DNA of 64,000 bases, from the NCBI GenBank assembly GCA_001657395.1, contig LYSY01000001.1, positions 1,054,001 to 1,118,000 of the forward strand. Direction: 5' to 3'. The DNA comes from Rhodospirillales bacterium BBD 1991-14. Its GTDB lineage: Bacteria; Pseudomonadota; Alphaproteobacteria; Kiloniellales; Kiloniellaceae. A program made the position numbers and the translations under genes. This document shows, piece by piece, positions 46,615 to 53,832 of this stretch. Numbering within the stretch: position 1 is the first letter of the stretch; every line of letters starts with the position of its first letter. The notes below the pieces were generated by a model that ran no database searches, was not told the origin of the DNA, and worked only from the letters and a program-made list of their open reading frames with translations.

Positions 46615-47031
46615 TTACGCGCTATCCTTTTGTTTGAATGGGTTAAAGACTGGAGCACCTAATGCTTGGAAGTCTCTTACGTTCCGCGTGGCAACAGTCA
46701 AATTCCTTGCCACGGCCGTCGCGGCAATCATCGCGTCCTCAATGATCGTGTCGGACTTGCGATGCTTGAGACGCGCCCACTCCCTGAAGGCAGTCGCATC
46801 CATCGGTAAGATGCCGTAGCCCGCCACGACCTGGTCGAGCCAGTGTTCCAATTCTTCCGCCTTGGTCACATCTTGCTCTCGAGTGATCTCAATACCCGCC
46901 TGTATCTCCCCAACCGTAACTGCGGACAGAAAAAGCTGGTCCGCCGGTACATCCGCAATCCAGTTAAGGACGGCCTTATGTGGCTTGGGGCGCCGCAACT
47001 CCGAAACGACGTTGGTGTCGAGAAGATACAC
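46615..47031 (-). CDS. vapC: VapC-type PIN-domain toxin
   Basis: This is a 138-residue PIN ribonuclease. Acidic active-site residues are visible: D5 in LLDTNVVSELRR, E in VGEIQAGIE, D in DTIIEDAMIAATA and D in VRDFQALG. VapC toxins cleave tRNA or rRNA to halt translation. It is encoded 4 bp after its antitoxin gene. It lies 59 bp upstream of hsdS in the same direction. Confidence 0.92.
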   Translation of the reverse strand: MYLLDTNVVSELRRPKPHKAVLNWIADVPADQLFLSAVTVGEIQAGIEITREQDVTKAEELEHWLDQVVAGYGILPMDATAFREWARLKHRKSDTIIEDAMIAATAVARNLTVATRNVRDFQALGAPVFNPFKQKDSA

Positions 47032-47035
47032 CGGC

Positions 47036-47296
47036 CTACTCGAAGATCGGTGTCGCGCGGTGGCGGTGCTTCTTACGCGGTGGCGTAAGCATGTCGGTTC
47101 GTGCCTTCGGCGTTAGGAGCAGGTCCTTTAGATTTGGCTTCGTCATCTTTTCCAATCTCCGCCATTGCTCGATCGGGACGAGCACGGCCGCCTCCACGCC
47201 GCGCTTGGTCACGATCTGCGGCCCTTCCGAGAGGCTCGCCTCGAGAAGCTCACTGAAACGCGCCTTCGCGTCCTGAACCTGCCATGTCTTGCCCAT
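47036..47296 (-). CDS. Phd/YefM-family antitoxin
   Basis: This is an 86-residue antitoxin with the N-terminal Phd/YefM DNA-binding domain (WQVQDAKARFSELLEASL, then GPQIVTKRGVEAAVLVP). The C-terminal tail, rich in basic and Pro residues, probably wraps the toxin. I chose the ATG at 47296; an open frame continues to 47368 but lacks conserved sequence. Like relatives, it likely represses its own operon at the repeated site just upstream. Confidence 0.9.
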   Translation of the reverse strand: MGKTWQVQDAKARFSELLEASLSEGPQIVTKRGVEAAVLVPIEQWRRLEKMTKPNLKDLLLTPKARTDMLTPPRKKHRHRATPIFE

Positions 47297-47317
47297 GCAT
47301 CCTCCGACGCCCTTTAT

Positions 47318-47340
47318 TCTGACTAGGTATATGACTAGTC
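47318..47340 (-). promoter_or_regulatory. Candidate Phd operator/promoter
   Basis: TGACTAG occurs twice (47,320-47,326 and 47,332-47,338), 12 bp centre to centre, on either side of GTATA. The second copy is part of the palindrome GACTAGTC. It lies 24-44 bp upstream of the antitoxin start. Spacing near one helical turn fits autoregulation by Phd dimers. Confidence 0.45.
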
Positions 47341-47406
47341 TGAGCCAAAAGCAATTGCAAAGATGCACTACAGCGCAGCGACGAAACCCTAAAATTTTAG
47401 AGGATG

Positions 47407-47715
47407 TCAGGGCTGTTTACGGTTCCAGACCAAATAAGCCGCACCATCATCCTCGAACAAGGCCGCCCGAACCGGCTCCGGGAAGCTGGGATCGTCGAGG
47501 TGGACGCTGAGATAGTCCCGCGGCTCCTCGCCATTGGTTTGGGCCTTCCAGGCGGCGCCGAGTTCGGCCCGCCCAGCATAGACCCGGAAATCCGGCGCTC
47601 CCTCGCTCTTCTTGCTGTCATTCGCAATGATCTTGGCCTTGACGTTGACCGTCAGGGTGCGGATCGTGCCGACATAGCCGTCCTTGCCGACCGTAAAGCT
47701 TCCAATAGTAGCCAT
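47407..47715 (-). CDS. DUF736 domain-containing protein
   Basis: This 102-residue protein of unknown function is almost always encoded on alphaproteobacterial conjugative elements and plasmids. Family pattern: MATIGSFTV, then GTIRTLTVNVKAKI and DYLSVHLDDPSFPEPV. It is at the end of the trb operon, 3 bp after the DUF2274 gene. A link to transfer or establishment is inferred only from context. Confidence 0.88.
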   Translation of the reverse strand: MATIGSFTVGKDGYVGTIRTLTVNVKAKIIANDSKKSEGAPDFRVYAGRAELGAAWKAQTNGEEPRDYLSVHLDDPSFPEPVRAALFEDDGAAYLVWNRKQP

Positions 47716-47718
47716 CGT

Positions 47719-47976
47719 TCAAACCTCTGTTGCTTTGGTTGGTGGGGAAGATGGGCGTGCGTCTTCGAGTTCTTTGCGCGCCCGTTTGAAACCGGGATCG
47801 GCGTTCATGAAGGCCTCCAGCATGAAGGGGATGAGATCGGCGACGCTCTCCTTCTGGCCATAGGCGCGCCGGTAGATCTCGGCATAGTCGTTGAGCGCCG
47901 CCTTCAGGTCTGCATCGGCCGAGAAAGTGATCTTCACACTCTCGCGGTCGGGGAGCCTGTCGAGCTTCAAAGTCAT
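47719..47976 (-). CDS. DUF2274 domain-containing protein
   Basis: This 85-residue protein typically follows trbI in alphaproteobacterial conjugation operons. Signature residues: MTLKLDRLPDRESVKITFS, then DYAEIYRRAYGQKESVADLIPFML. The start overlaps the trbI stop by 4 bp. The helical region resembles a ribbon-helix-helix-type DNA-binding protein, but no activity is established. Confidence 0.87.
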   Translation of the reverse strand: MTLKLDRLPDRESVKITFSADADLKAALNDYAEIYRRAYGQKESVADLIPFMLEAFMNADPGFKRARKELEDARPSSPPTKATEV

Positions 47977-49292
47977 CGGATCACTCCCAGGTCGCGGTAG
48001 GGCCGCAGCACCAGGTCTTTGTTTACGATGATGCGCAATGGCCAGCCGGGTCGGATGGTGATGGTGGATTGGATGTTGAGGCTGCGCTCGGTGATGCGCT
48101 GGCCGACCTGATTGGCGCTGTCCTGGGAGGACTCACGGATCGCTGCGACGAGATCGCTTTCTTCGTCGCCGAAGGTCAGCTCCGTCGCGACGCCGAGCAG
48201 CGTCGACAGCACAATGCCTTCCAGCAACCGCCAGGTGTGGAAATCGACCTCGTCCTCAAGGCCCGCATAGCCAGCCACGTCGGTCGCCGGCAGGTTCTCG
48301 ATCACGACGGACGAGCCATCCGGCATGATGATCCGCTGCCAAATCACGAGGGCGCGGTCTTGCCCGAAGGCGATGACGCTGTCATAAGTCCCTATCAGGC
48401 GGGAGCCTTGCGGGATCAGCAGATAGGTTCCCGAGACCGTGTCGTAGATGTTCTCGGTGATCTGCGCAACTACACGGCCCGGCAGATCGGAGTTGATGCC
48501 GGTGACAAGGCTGGCGGCGATGACGGTCCCCGCCATCACCTGATAGGGCGAGGCCGGGTCCTGCAACGCATGCGGATTGTAGATGTCCGCGTCGACGCCT
48601 TGGTCGAGGAAATCGAGCTTGCGCCCTTGAAGGTTCTGGTCGTTCTGGAGGTCCAGCTCCAGCGGGCCGCCCGCGCCACCCCTGCTGGCGACCTCGAAGG
48701 GGTTGCGGTCGGTCAGCGCCGTTCCCGGCGCGGAAGGTATTGCCGCGCTCGAAACGTCTGCCTGAGCGACACCAACCGTCCTCGAAGTGAGTTGGAAAAA
48801 CACCCCGGACTCGCGGCCCTGTTGGGCGAGCCGCGCTTGCCGGATACGCTCGGCGCGCGCCGCGTCATCTTCAGGACTGGGACGGAACGGCATCGCCGGC
48901 GTTGGCCCGATCCCCAACTCCCGCTCGGCGCCGACGACGGCGGGCCCAATATCGCCGGGCAGCGGCGGACCCAGCTCTACCGGCGGTCGCGCGATGTCGC
49001 TGTAACGTCGCGGCAGGGCTTCGAGCCCATCGGGAGTCGGATTGTTGTCGGTCCGGTAGAGCTCGCGCCTGGTATCGTCGCGGTCAAACAGGCGCGGCGG
49101 ATCGAGCGCGAAGATAGTCGCGCCGAGGATCAACAGCAGACCGGTGCCGGAGAGCGCGATCAGCGCACGCCGGTTGATCCGCGTGACCGGACGCGGCGCG
49201 GCGCGCAGCATCAGGTCTTCCGGATCGACCTTTGGCGCGCTCGCCTGAGGTGGATCTGGGATCGACGGATCGTCTGGGCGCGACGGCGTCAT
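47973..49292 (-). CDS. trbI: Conjugal transfer protein TrbI (VirB10-like)
   Basis: TrbI spans the envelope as the core-complex channel component. The 439-residue protein has a short cytoplasmic N-terminus, one membrane helix (residues ~42-62), a Pro-rich periplasmic stretch, and the VirB10 beta-barrel domain (~240-420) with GTVIAASLVTGINSDLPG, IPQGSRLIG and RALVIWQRI. Its ATG overlaps the trbG stop. Confidence 0.93.
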   Translation of the reverse strand: MTPSRPDDPSIPDPPQASAPKVDPEDLMLRAAPRPVTRINRRALIALSGTGLLLILGATIFALDPPRLFDRDDTRRELYRTDNNPTPDGLEALPRRYSDIARPPVELGPPLPGDIGPAVVGAERELGIGPTPAMPFRPSPEDDAARAERIRQARLAQQGRESGVFFQLTSRTVGVAQADVSSAAIPSAPGTALTDRNPFEVASRGGAGGPLELDLQNDQNLQGRKLDFLDQGVDADIYNPHALQDPASPYQVMAGTVIAASLVTGINSDLPGRVVAQITENIYDTVSGTYLLIPQGSRLIGTYDSVIAFGQDRALVIWQRIIMPDGSSVVIENLPATDVAGYAGLEDEVDFHTWRLLEGIVLSTLLGVATELTFGDEESDLVAAIRESSQDSANQVGQRITERSLNIQSTITIRPGWPLRIIVNKDLVLRPYRDLGVIR

Positions 49293-50341
49293 CAGCGGTC
49301 CTCGCGGTCCAGGATGCGGTTTTGGCTGACCTCGATGTCGCCGGTCCGCGGCCGGCTCGACGCGGCGGGACGGCCATCGGTCCGTGTGATGCGCACGACG
49401 TGCTGCGGGTCTTCGCCGAGCCGGAGCTCGGCAGCCGCGAAGAGCCGGTCGACGACGTAGTAGCGGCCTCGCACCCGGTAATTGACGAGCTGGTTCTCGC
49501 CATCTGGGCCGACCACGAAGAGCGGCGGCGCCTCGCCCTGGTCAAGGCGGGCCGGGAACTGGATATAGACCTTGTGAGTGTCGTCGAAGACCCGCACCGG
49601 GCGCCAGGGCGGCGTGTCGCCGCTGATCGCATAGCGGAAGCGCAAGTTGTCGATATCGAGCCCGCGGTCGATCACGCGGTCGGCGGCTTCTTCGGCTGCG
49701 ATATTGCGGCGCGTGAGCGCCAGGAGCTCATCGCGCGGATAATGCCAGGAAACCGAGGCCATATAGGTCTCGGGCGTGCTGGTGAGCTCCAGGTGATAGG
49801 CGCGCCGGTCAGTGATGATGACGAGGTTGGTGCGCAGGCCCTCGGCAATGGGTTTGACCAGCACGTGCGCTTGTGCCGCCGCGCCGGAACCGCTCACCGT
49901 ATCGCCGATCACCCAGCGAACGGTGTCACCGGCCGAGACGGCGACGATCTCCTCGCCCGGCTGGAGCGCGATGTTGCTGACGTTCTCGGGCGAGGTATAG
50001 AGCTGGTAAAGCGCGCCTTGCGTATAGGGATAAACCTGGATCGCGTTGATATAGCCGTCCGTGCTCGGCTCTACCGCGGCGGCAGTGTTGGCGTCCGTGA
50101 CGCGCTCCTCCGGCGGCCGCGAGTCCTCCGCGGGCGGCTCCCATTCCCTTGGAACCGGCATCAGCTGACCCGGCAGGGGCAACGGTTCGGGCACGGTAAC
50201 GATCTCGACGAGACGCGGCGGCTCTGCAGCGAGCGTTGCGGCATCTAAGTCTTCCGCGTCGTAACTGATCTCGGGTGGCAATTGCTTTGTGGCGCAGGCA
50301 GCCAGCAATAAGGACACAGCAACGACCAGTATCTTTTTCAT
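49292..50341 (-). CDS. trbG: Conjugal transfer protein TrbG (VirB9-like)
   Basis: This periplasmic/outer-membrane core-complex protein has 349 residues. A lipoprotein-type signal is present (MKKILVVAVSLLLAACATKQ; lipobox LAAC), so the product is probably lipidated at Cys16. This is unusual for VirB9/TrbG, whereas VirB7 is the usual lipoprotein. VirB9 features follow: YPYTQGALYQLYTSPENVSNI and the C-terminal FPARLDQGEAPPLFVV. It overlaps trbF by 4 bp. Confidence 0.92.
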   Translation of the reverse strand: MKKILVVAVSLLLAACATKQLPPEISYDAEDLDAATLAAEPPRLVEIVTVPEPLPLPGQLMPVPREWEPPAEDSRPPEERVTDANTAAAVEPSTDGYINAIQVYPYTQGALYQLYTSPENVSNIALQPGEEIVAVSAGDTVRWVIGDTVSGSGAAAQAHVLVKPIAEGLRTNLVIITDRRAYHLELTSTPETYMASVSWHYPRDELLALTRRNIAAEEAADRVIDRGLDIDNLRFRYAISGDTPPWRPVRVFDDTHKVYIQFPARLDQGEAPPLFVVGPDGENQLVNYRVRGRYYVVDRLFAAAELRLGEDPQHVVRITRTDGRPAASSRPRTGDIEVSQNRILDREDR

Positions 50342-51033
50342 GGATTTTCTCTCGAGATGAGGTCGCGACTCCAGTTGAGGGCGTGGACATAGATGCCGAG
50401 CGGGTTCTTCCTAAGCACCTCCTCGGTGCGGGGCGGCTGCAGGACGATGGAAAGGACGGCGGTGTAGCGGATGGTGTTGGCGAGCGTACCGTTCTCGAAG
50501 GACTGCTCCCGCCAGCGCACATCGAAGCTGTCGCCAGAGGATCGCACGATGCTGGTCACCTCGACGGTGACGGTGCGCTGACCGACTCTCGAAAACGGAT
50601 CGTTCTCGCGCGCATAGTCGTTGAGCGTGTTGGCGGCGCGGTCGGTGGCGTAGTCGTAGGCGCGCAGCCAATTCTGGCGCACAACGATTGGATCGATCGA
50701 GAGCGAGCGGACATTCTCGATGAAGCGCGCCAAATGGTAGGCGATCTGGGCGTCGGTCGGCTCATAGACGGCAATGGCCGGGCCGATGGCGCGGGTCCGT
50801 CCAAGCGTGTCGATCTCGACGACATAAGGCGTGATGGTGCTGCGTCCGGCTTGCCAGACGACGCCGCCCGACAAGCCGATGGCGAGCGCCAGGCAGCCGA
50901 ATGCCATAAAGCGCCAATTCCGCGCTTGGACGCGGGCCGAGCCGATGCGCTCGTCCCAGACCTGGGCCGCCTTCTGATAGGGCGTCACCGGCTCGGGGGT
51001 TTCGCCATAGGTCGTGGTGGTGCGTTTGAACAT
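50338..51033 (-). CDS. trbF: Conjugal transfer protein TrbF (VirB8-like)
   Basis: This inner-membrane assembly factor of the type IV secretion system has 231 residues. It has a cytoplasmic N-terminus with PYQKAAQVWDERIGSAR, one membrane helix (~45-62) and a periplasmic VirB8 domain with PYVVEIDTLGR. The ATG at 51033 has GAGGGA upstream and leaves a 13-bp gap after trbL; the earlier in-frame ATG at 51057 would overlap trbL. Confidence 0.92.
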   Translation of the reverse strand: MFKRTTTTYGETPEPVTPYQKAAQVWDERIGSARVQARNWRFMAFGCLALAIGLSGGVVWQAGRSTITPYVVEIDTLGRTRAIGPAIAVYEPTDAQIAYHLARFIENVRSLSIDPIVVRQNWLRAYDYATDRAANTLNDYARENDPFSRVGQRTVTVEVTSIVRSSGDSFDVRWREQSFENGTLANTIRYTAVLSIVLQPPRTEEVLRKNPLGIYVHALNWSRDLISRENP

Positions 51034-51046
51034 TAATCGTCGTCCC

Positions 51047-52381
51047 TCAGTCATCATCTCTTAGTCGGGGATTTTCGCCGGAGGCCGGGCGGTCGCCGTC
51101 GCGGATCGTGTGGGCCGTCACGGTCGCGCCTTCGCGCAGCCGTTGTTCTCGCCTCAGCTTCTGAGCCCAGTCGGGCGCACCGCTTGCCGCGGCTGTCGTT
51201 CCGGCCGACGCCTCACCGCCGCTGGGACGCGTGCCGCCCGTCGCGGTGAACGCTCCGCGCTGGCCGCCTGCAAAGGATTGCCGCACGCCCGATGTCGCGC
51301 GTCCCGCAATGCTGCGAACGCCCTGACCGACAGCACCGGCGCCGGCGCGGGCGACGCCGGCCGCCCCGGCTGCCACACCCGCCGCGCCGGACGCGCCGGT
51401 GGTTGCACGCGCCAGGCCGTAAGCGCCGCTCGCCCCGCCCGCCACGGAGGACGCCGCGCGAGTCGCCGCGCCCGCGCCGGCCCCAAGAGCCCGAGCGCCG
51501 CCCACCGCAACGCCGGCCGCCGCTGCCCCGCCGATGGCGAGACCGGCCGCCGATCCCACGGCTGCTCCCGCGCCGAGTTGCGGTGCGCCGGAAACCAGGC
51601 CGGCCGCAATACCGGGGCCGAAGATGCCAAGCATGAAGATCGCGAGCGCGCCCAGCACGGTCGAGAGCGCCTGCTCGATCGTGATCTCGTCGCCTGAAAA
51701 GGACGCGGTGAAGGAGCCGAACAGGGTCGAGCCGATGCCGACGATGACGGCGAGCACCATCAGCTTGATGCCGGCGGCAACCACATTGCCGAGAACGCGC
51801 TCGGCAAGGAACGCGGTCTTCCCCCACAGTGCGAACGGCACAAGGATGAAACCGGCCAAGGTGGTCAGCTTGAACTCGAGAATGGTGATGAAGAGCTGAA
51901 TCGCCAGGATGAAGAAGGCCAACAGCACGATGATCCAGGCGACCATCAGCACCGCGATCAGGACGAAGTTCTCGAAAAAGGCGATCGGTCCGAGAAGGTC
52001 CTCGACTTCCCTTAACAGCGGATCCGCGGCGACGAAGCCGGTATTGGCGACAAAGCCTGGCCGCATCAGGTCGTCGGCGGTGATCGCGGAGTTGCTCGCC
52101 CGCAATCCGAGCCCGGCGAAGCTGTCGAAGATGACGTTCGCGAGGAAGGAGAAATTGTTCAGGATGAAGGCGAAGGCGCCGACATAGAGCACCTTCTTGA
52201 TGAGGGCGGGAATAACCGACTTGTCGTCGGAGAGTGCCCAGAACAGGCCGGCGAGCGTGATGTCGATGCCGATCAGGATCGTCGTCAGGAACGCAACGTC
52301 CGGCCCGAGGAATCCGAAGCCGGAGTCAATGTAGCTGACGAAAGTCTCCGTGAACTGATCGATGACGCCGACATCGTCCAT
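51047..52381 (-). CDS. trbL: Conjugal transfer protein TrbL (VirB6-like)
   Basis: This polytopic inner-membrane protein has 444 residues. At least five helices lie within residues ~25-270. They are followed by an extremely Ala/Gly-rich segment (~255-370) and a polar, likely disordered cytoplasmic tail. VirB6-like proteins form part of the DNA passage. The Ala/Gly-rich part produces long spurious frames on the other strand. Confidence 0.9.
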   Translation of the reverse strand: MDDVGVIDQFTETFVSYIDSGFGFLGPDVAFLTTILIGIDITLAGLFWALSDDKSVIPALIKKVLYVGAFAFILNNFSFLANVIFDSFAGLGLRASNSAITADDLMRPGFVANTGFVAADPLLREVEDLLGPIAFFENFVLIAVLMVAWIIVLLAFFILAIQLFITILEFKLTTLAGFILVPFALWGKTAFLAERVLGNVVAAGIKLMVLAVIVGIGSTLFGSFTASFSGDEITIEQALSTVLGALAIFMLGIFGPGIAAGLVSGAPQLGAGAAVGSAAGLAIGGAAAAGVAVGGARALGAGAGAATRAASSVAGGASGAYGLARATTGASGAAGVAAGAAGVARAGAGAVGQGVRSIAGRATSGVRQSFAGGQRGAFTATGGTRPSGGEASAGTTAAASGAPDWAQKLRREQRLREGATVTAHTIRDGDRPASGENPRLRDDD

Positions 52382-52399
52382 TGCGCGTACCCCTAAGCC

Positions 52400-53128
52400 C
52401 TAGCGGTCGTAGCTGCTGCCATCACCCATGAAGCGCGCGAAGCGGGCGCGGGCCTGTTCACGGGCGGCAATGGCGCTGGCGCTCTCCAGCGCGTCGGCAC
52501 GGGCGGAGGCGGCAAGCAAGGTCTGGAGCTGCATCGATTGCTTGGCGGCCAGCGCGGTCAGTTGATTGCCGGCCTGAACCGCCTGGAGATTGCCGACCGC
52601 GCCCTGGCTCTCGGCAACCAGCCGGTCGAGGACGAAAGTGTCGGTGCGAACCTGGCCCACCACCTCCGCCTGGACTTCGAGGCTGTGCTGGAACCCGCCG
52701 CGCGCGAGCCGCCATGCCTCCTGCGCGTCCTGAATGATCTGGGAGTTGGAGACGGCCGCGTCATACTCTTCGGGAAACAGCCGACGGTAGGTGCTGTCGA
52801 TCGCCGAGACCTGATAGGCGATGCCTTGCGCATCGAGGATCAACCTGTCGACCTGACGCAGTGAGGCTTGCAGGTCGTCGGCGACGGAGGTCGGGAGGCT
52901 CGCGAGGTTCTGCGCCTGGTTGACCAGCATCTGCGCCTCGTTGGTGAGCTGCTGGATCTGGTTGTTGATCTGTTGCAGCGAGCGAACGGCGGTCAGCAGG
53001 TTCTGGCTGTAGTTGGCCGGATCGAAGACCGTGATCGCGTGGACCGGTGGCGCGGTGACGGTCAACGCGGACAAGCTAAGCGCCAAAGCGGCACAGGCGG
53101 ACAGAAGCCGTGTCTTGAGATGTTTCAT
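52400..53128 (-). CDS. trbJ: Conjugal transfer protein TrbJ (VirB5-like)
   Basis: This is a secreted pilus-tip/assembly protein. The signal peptide (residues ~1-32, cleaved after VHA) is followed by ITVFDPANYSQNLLTAVRSL and a long helical region rich in Gln (LQQINNQIQQLTNEAQMLV), typical of TrbJ. The ATG at 53128 overlaps the stop of the preceding Cys-rich gene as ATGA; a longer frame to 53155 would extend into that gene. Product is 242 aa. Confidence 0.91.
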   Translation of the reverse strand: MKHLKTRLLSACAALALSLSALTVTAPPVHAITVFDPANYSQNLLTAVRSLQQINNQIQQLTNEAQMLVNQAQNLASLPTSVADDLQASLRQVDRLILDAQGIAYQVSAIDSTYRRLFPEEYDAAVSNSQIIQDAQEAWRLARGGFQHSLEVQAEVVGQVRTDTFVLDRLVAESQGAVGNLQAVQAGNQLTALAAKQSMQLQTLLAASARADALESASAIAAREQARARFARFMGDGSSYDR

Positions 53129-53832
53129 CGGTCGTTCTCCTCTGGATCGATCCACCGCCAGCCGTCCCGGTCGTTGGCCAGGACTTCGATGCGGTAGTGG
53201 TAGGTGTTGAATTCGCTGATGGCGGCGACGGACGCTCCGAAAGGCTTAACGCTGCTTGGTCCGAAGCCGTCATAAACGCCGTAGAAATACGTCTCGGCGT
53301 AGCTGTCGCCGAAGACATAGCTGTCGGAAAAACGGAGCGCGATGCCGCCATAGGCGACCGAGCCGCTGTCGAGACTGGACCCGATCCGCGCATGACAGCC
53401 TTCGAGCGTTGCAGAAGCCGCCGCGCCATAGCCGCGTCTCAGCGCCACATCGGCGCCGGGCTCATTGGCCCATGCGATGTCGGGAAAACCATCCTCTCCG
53501 CAATGGCCGCCGTTCGAGGTGACGCGGATTTCGTCCACATCCGGATGAAGCGGGATGCAGAGTGAGCCGCTTGCACCGGCCGCGTTACCCTCAAGCCATT
53601 GCCGGATCGTGTTTTGGGCGTCGGACCGACCCCAGACATGCCGCCACTCGCCTACGCAGATTCGTGCGACCGAGACCGTCGCGTCGCCCTGGCTGGTCGT
53701 CACGTTGAGGAAAAACCCCGGACAATCGTCGTCGCGCCAGCAGCGCGGCCAGCCCTCGGCGGCAAACGCTGCCGGTGCGGCGATCAGGCCGACGAGCGTC
53801 ACTATCGCAGCCGCCTCAAGCGGTCGCTTCAT
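53125..53832 (-). CDS. Unknown secreted cysteine-rich protein in the trb operon
   Basis: I do not recognise this 235-residue protein. It has a clear signal peptide (residues ~1-22, ending AAFAAEG). The mature part, rich in Gly, Asp and aromatic residues, has six cysteines, which could form three disulfides. It overlaps trbE (17 bp) and trbJ (4 bp), so it is embedded in the operon. Trb operons usually run trbE-trbJ directly. Possible roles are entry exclusion, adhesion or pilus function, but none is shown by the sequence. Confidence 0.8.
   Translation of the reverse strand: MKRPLEAAAIVTLVGLIAAPAAFAAEGWPRCWRDDDCPGFFLNVTTSQGDATVSVARICVGEWRHVWGRSDAQNTIRQWLEGNAAGASGSLCIPLHPDVDEIRVTSNGGHCGEDGFPDIAWANEPGADVALRRGYGAAASATLEGCHARIGSSLDSGSVAYGGIALRFSDSYVFGDSYAETYFYGVYDGFGPSSVKPFGASVAAISEFNTYHYRIEVLANDRDGWRWIDPEENDR

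Noticed and set aside
51110-51827. Several long frames inside trbL on both strands
   Set aside because: They arise from the Ala/Gly-rich, GC-repetitive segment; no independent gene evidence.
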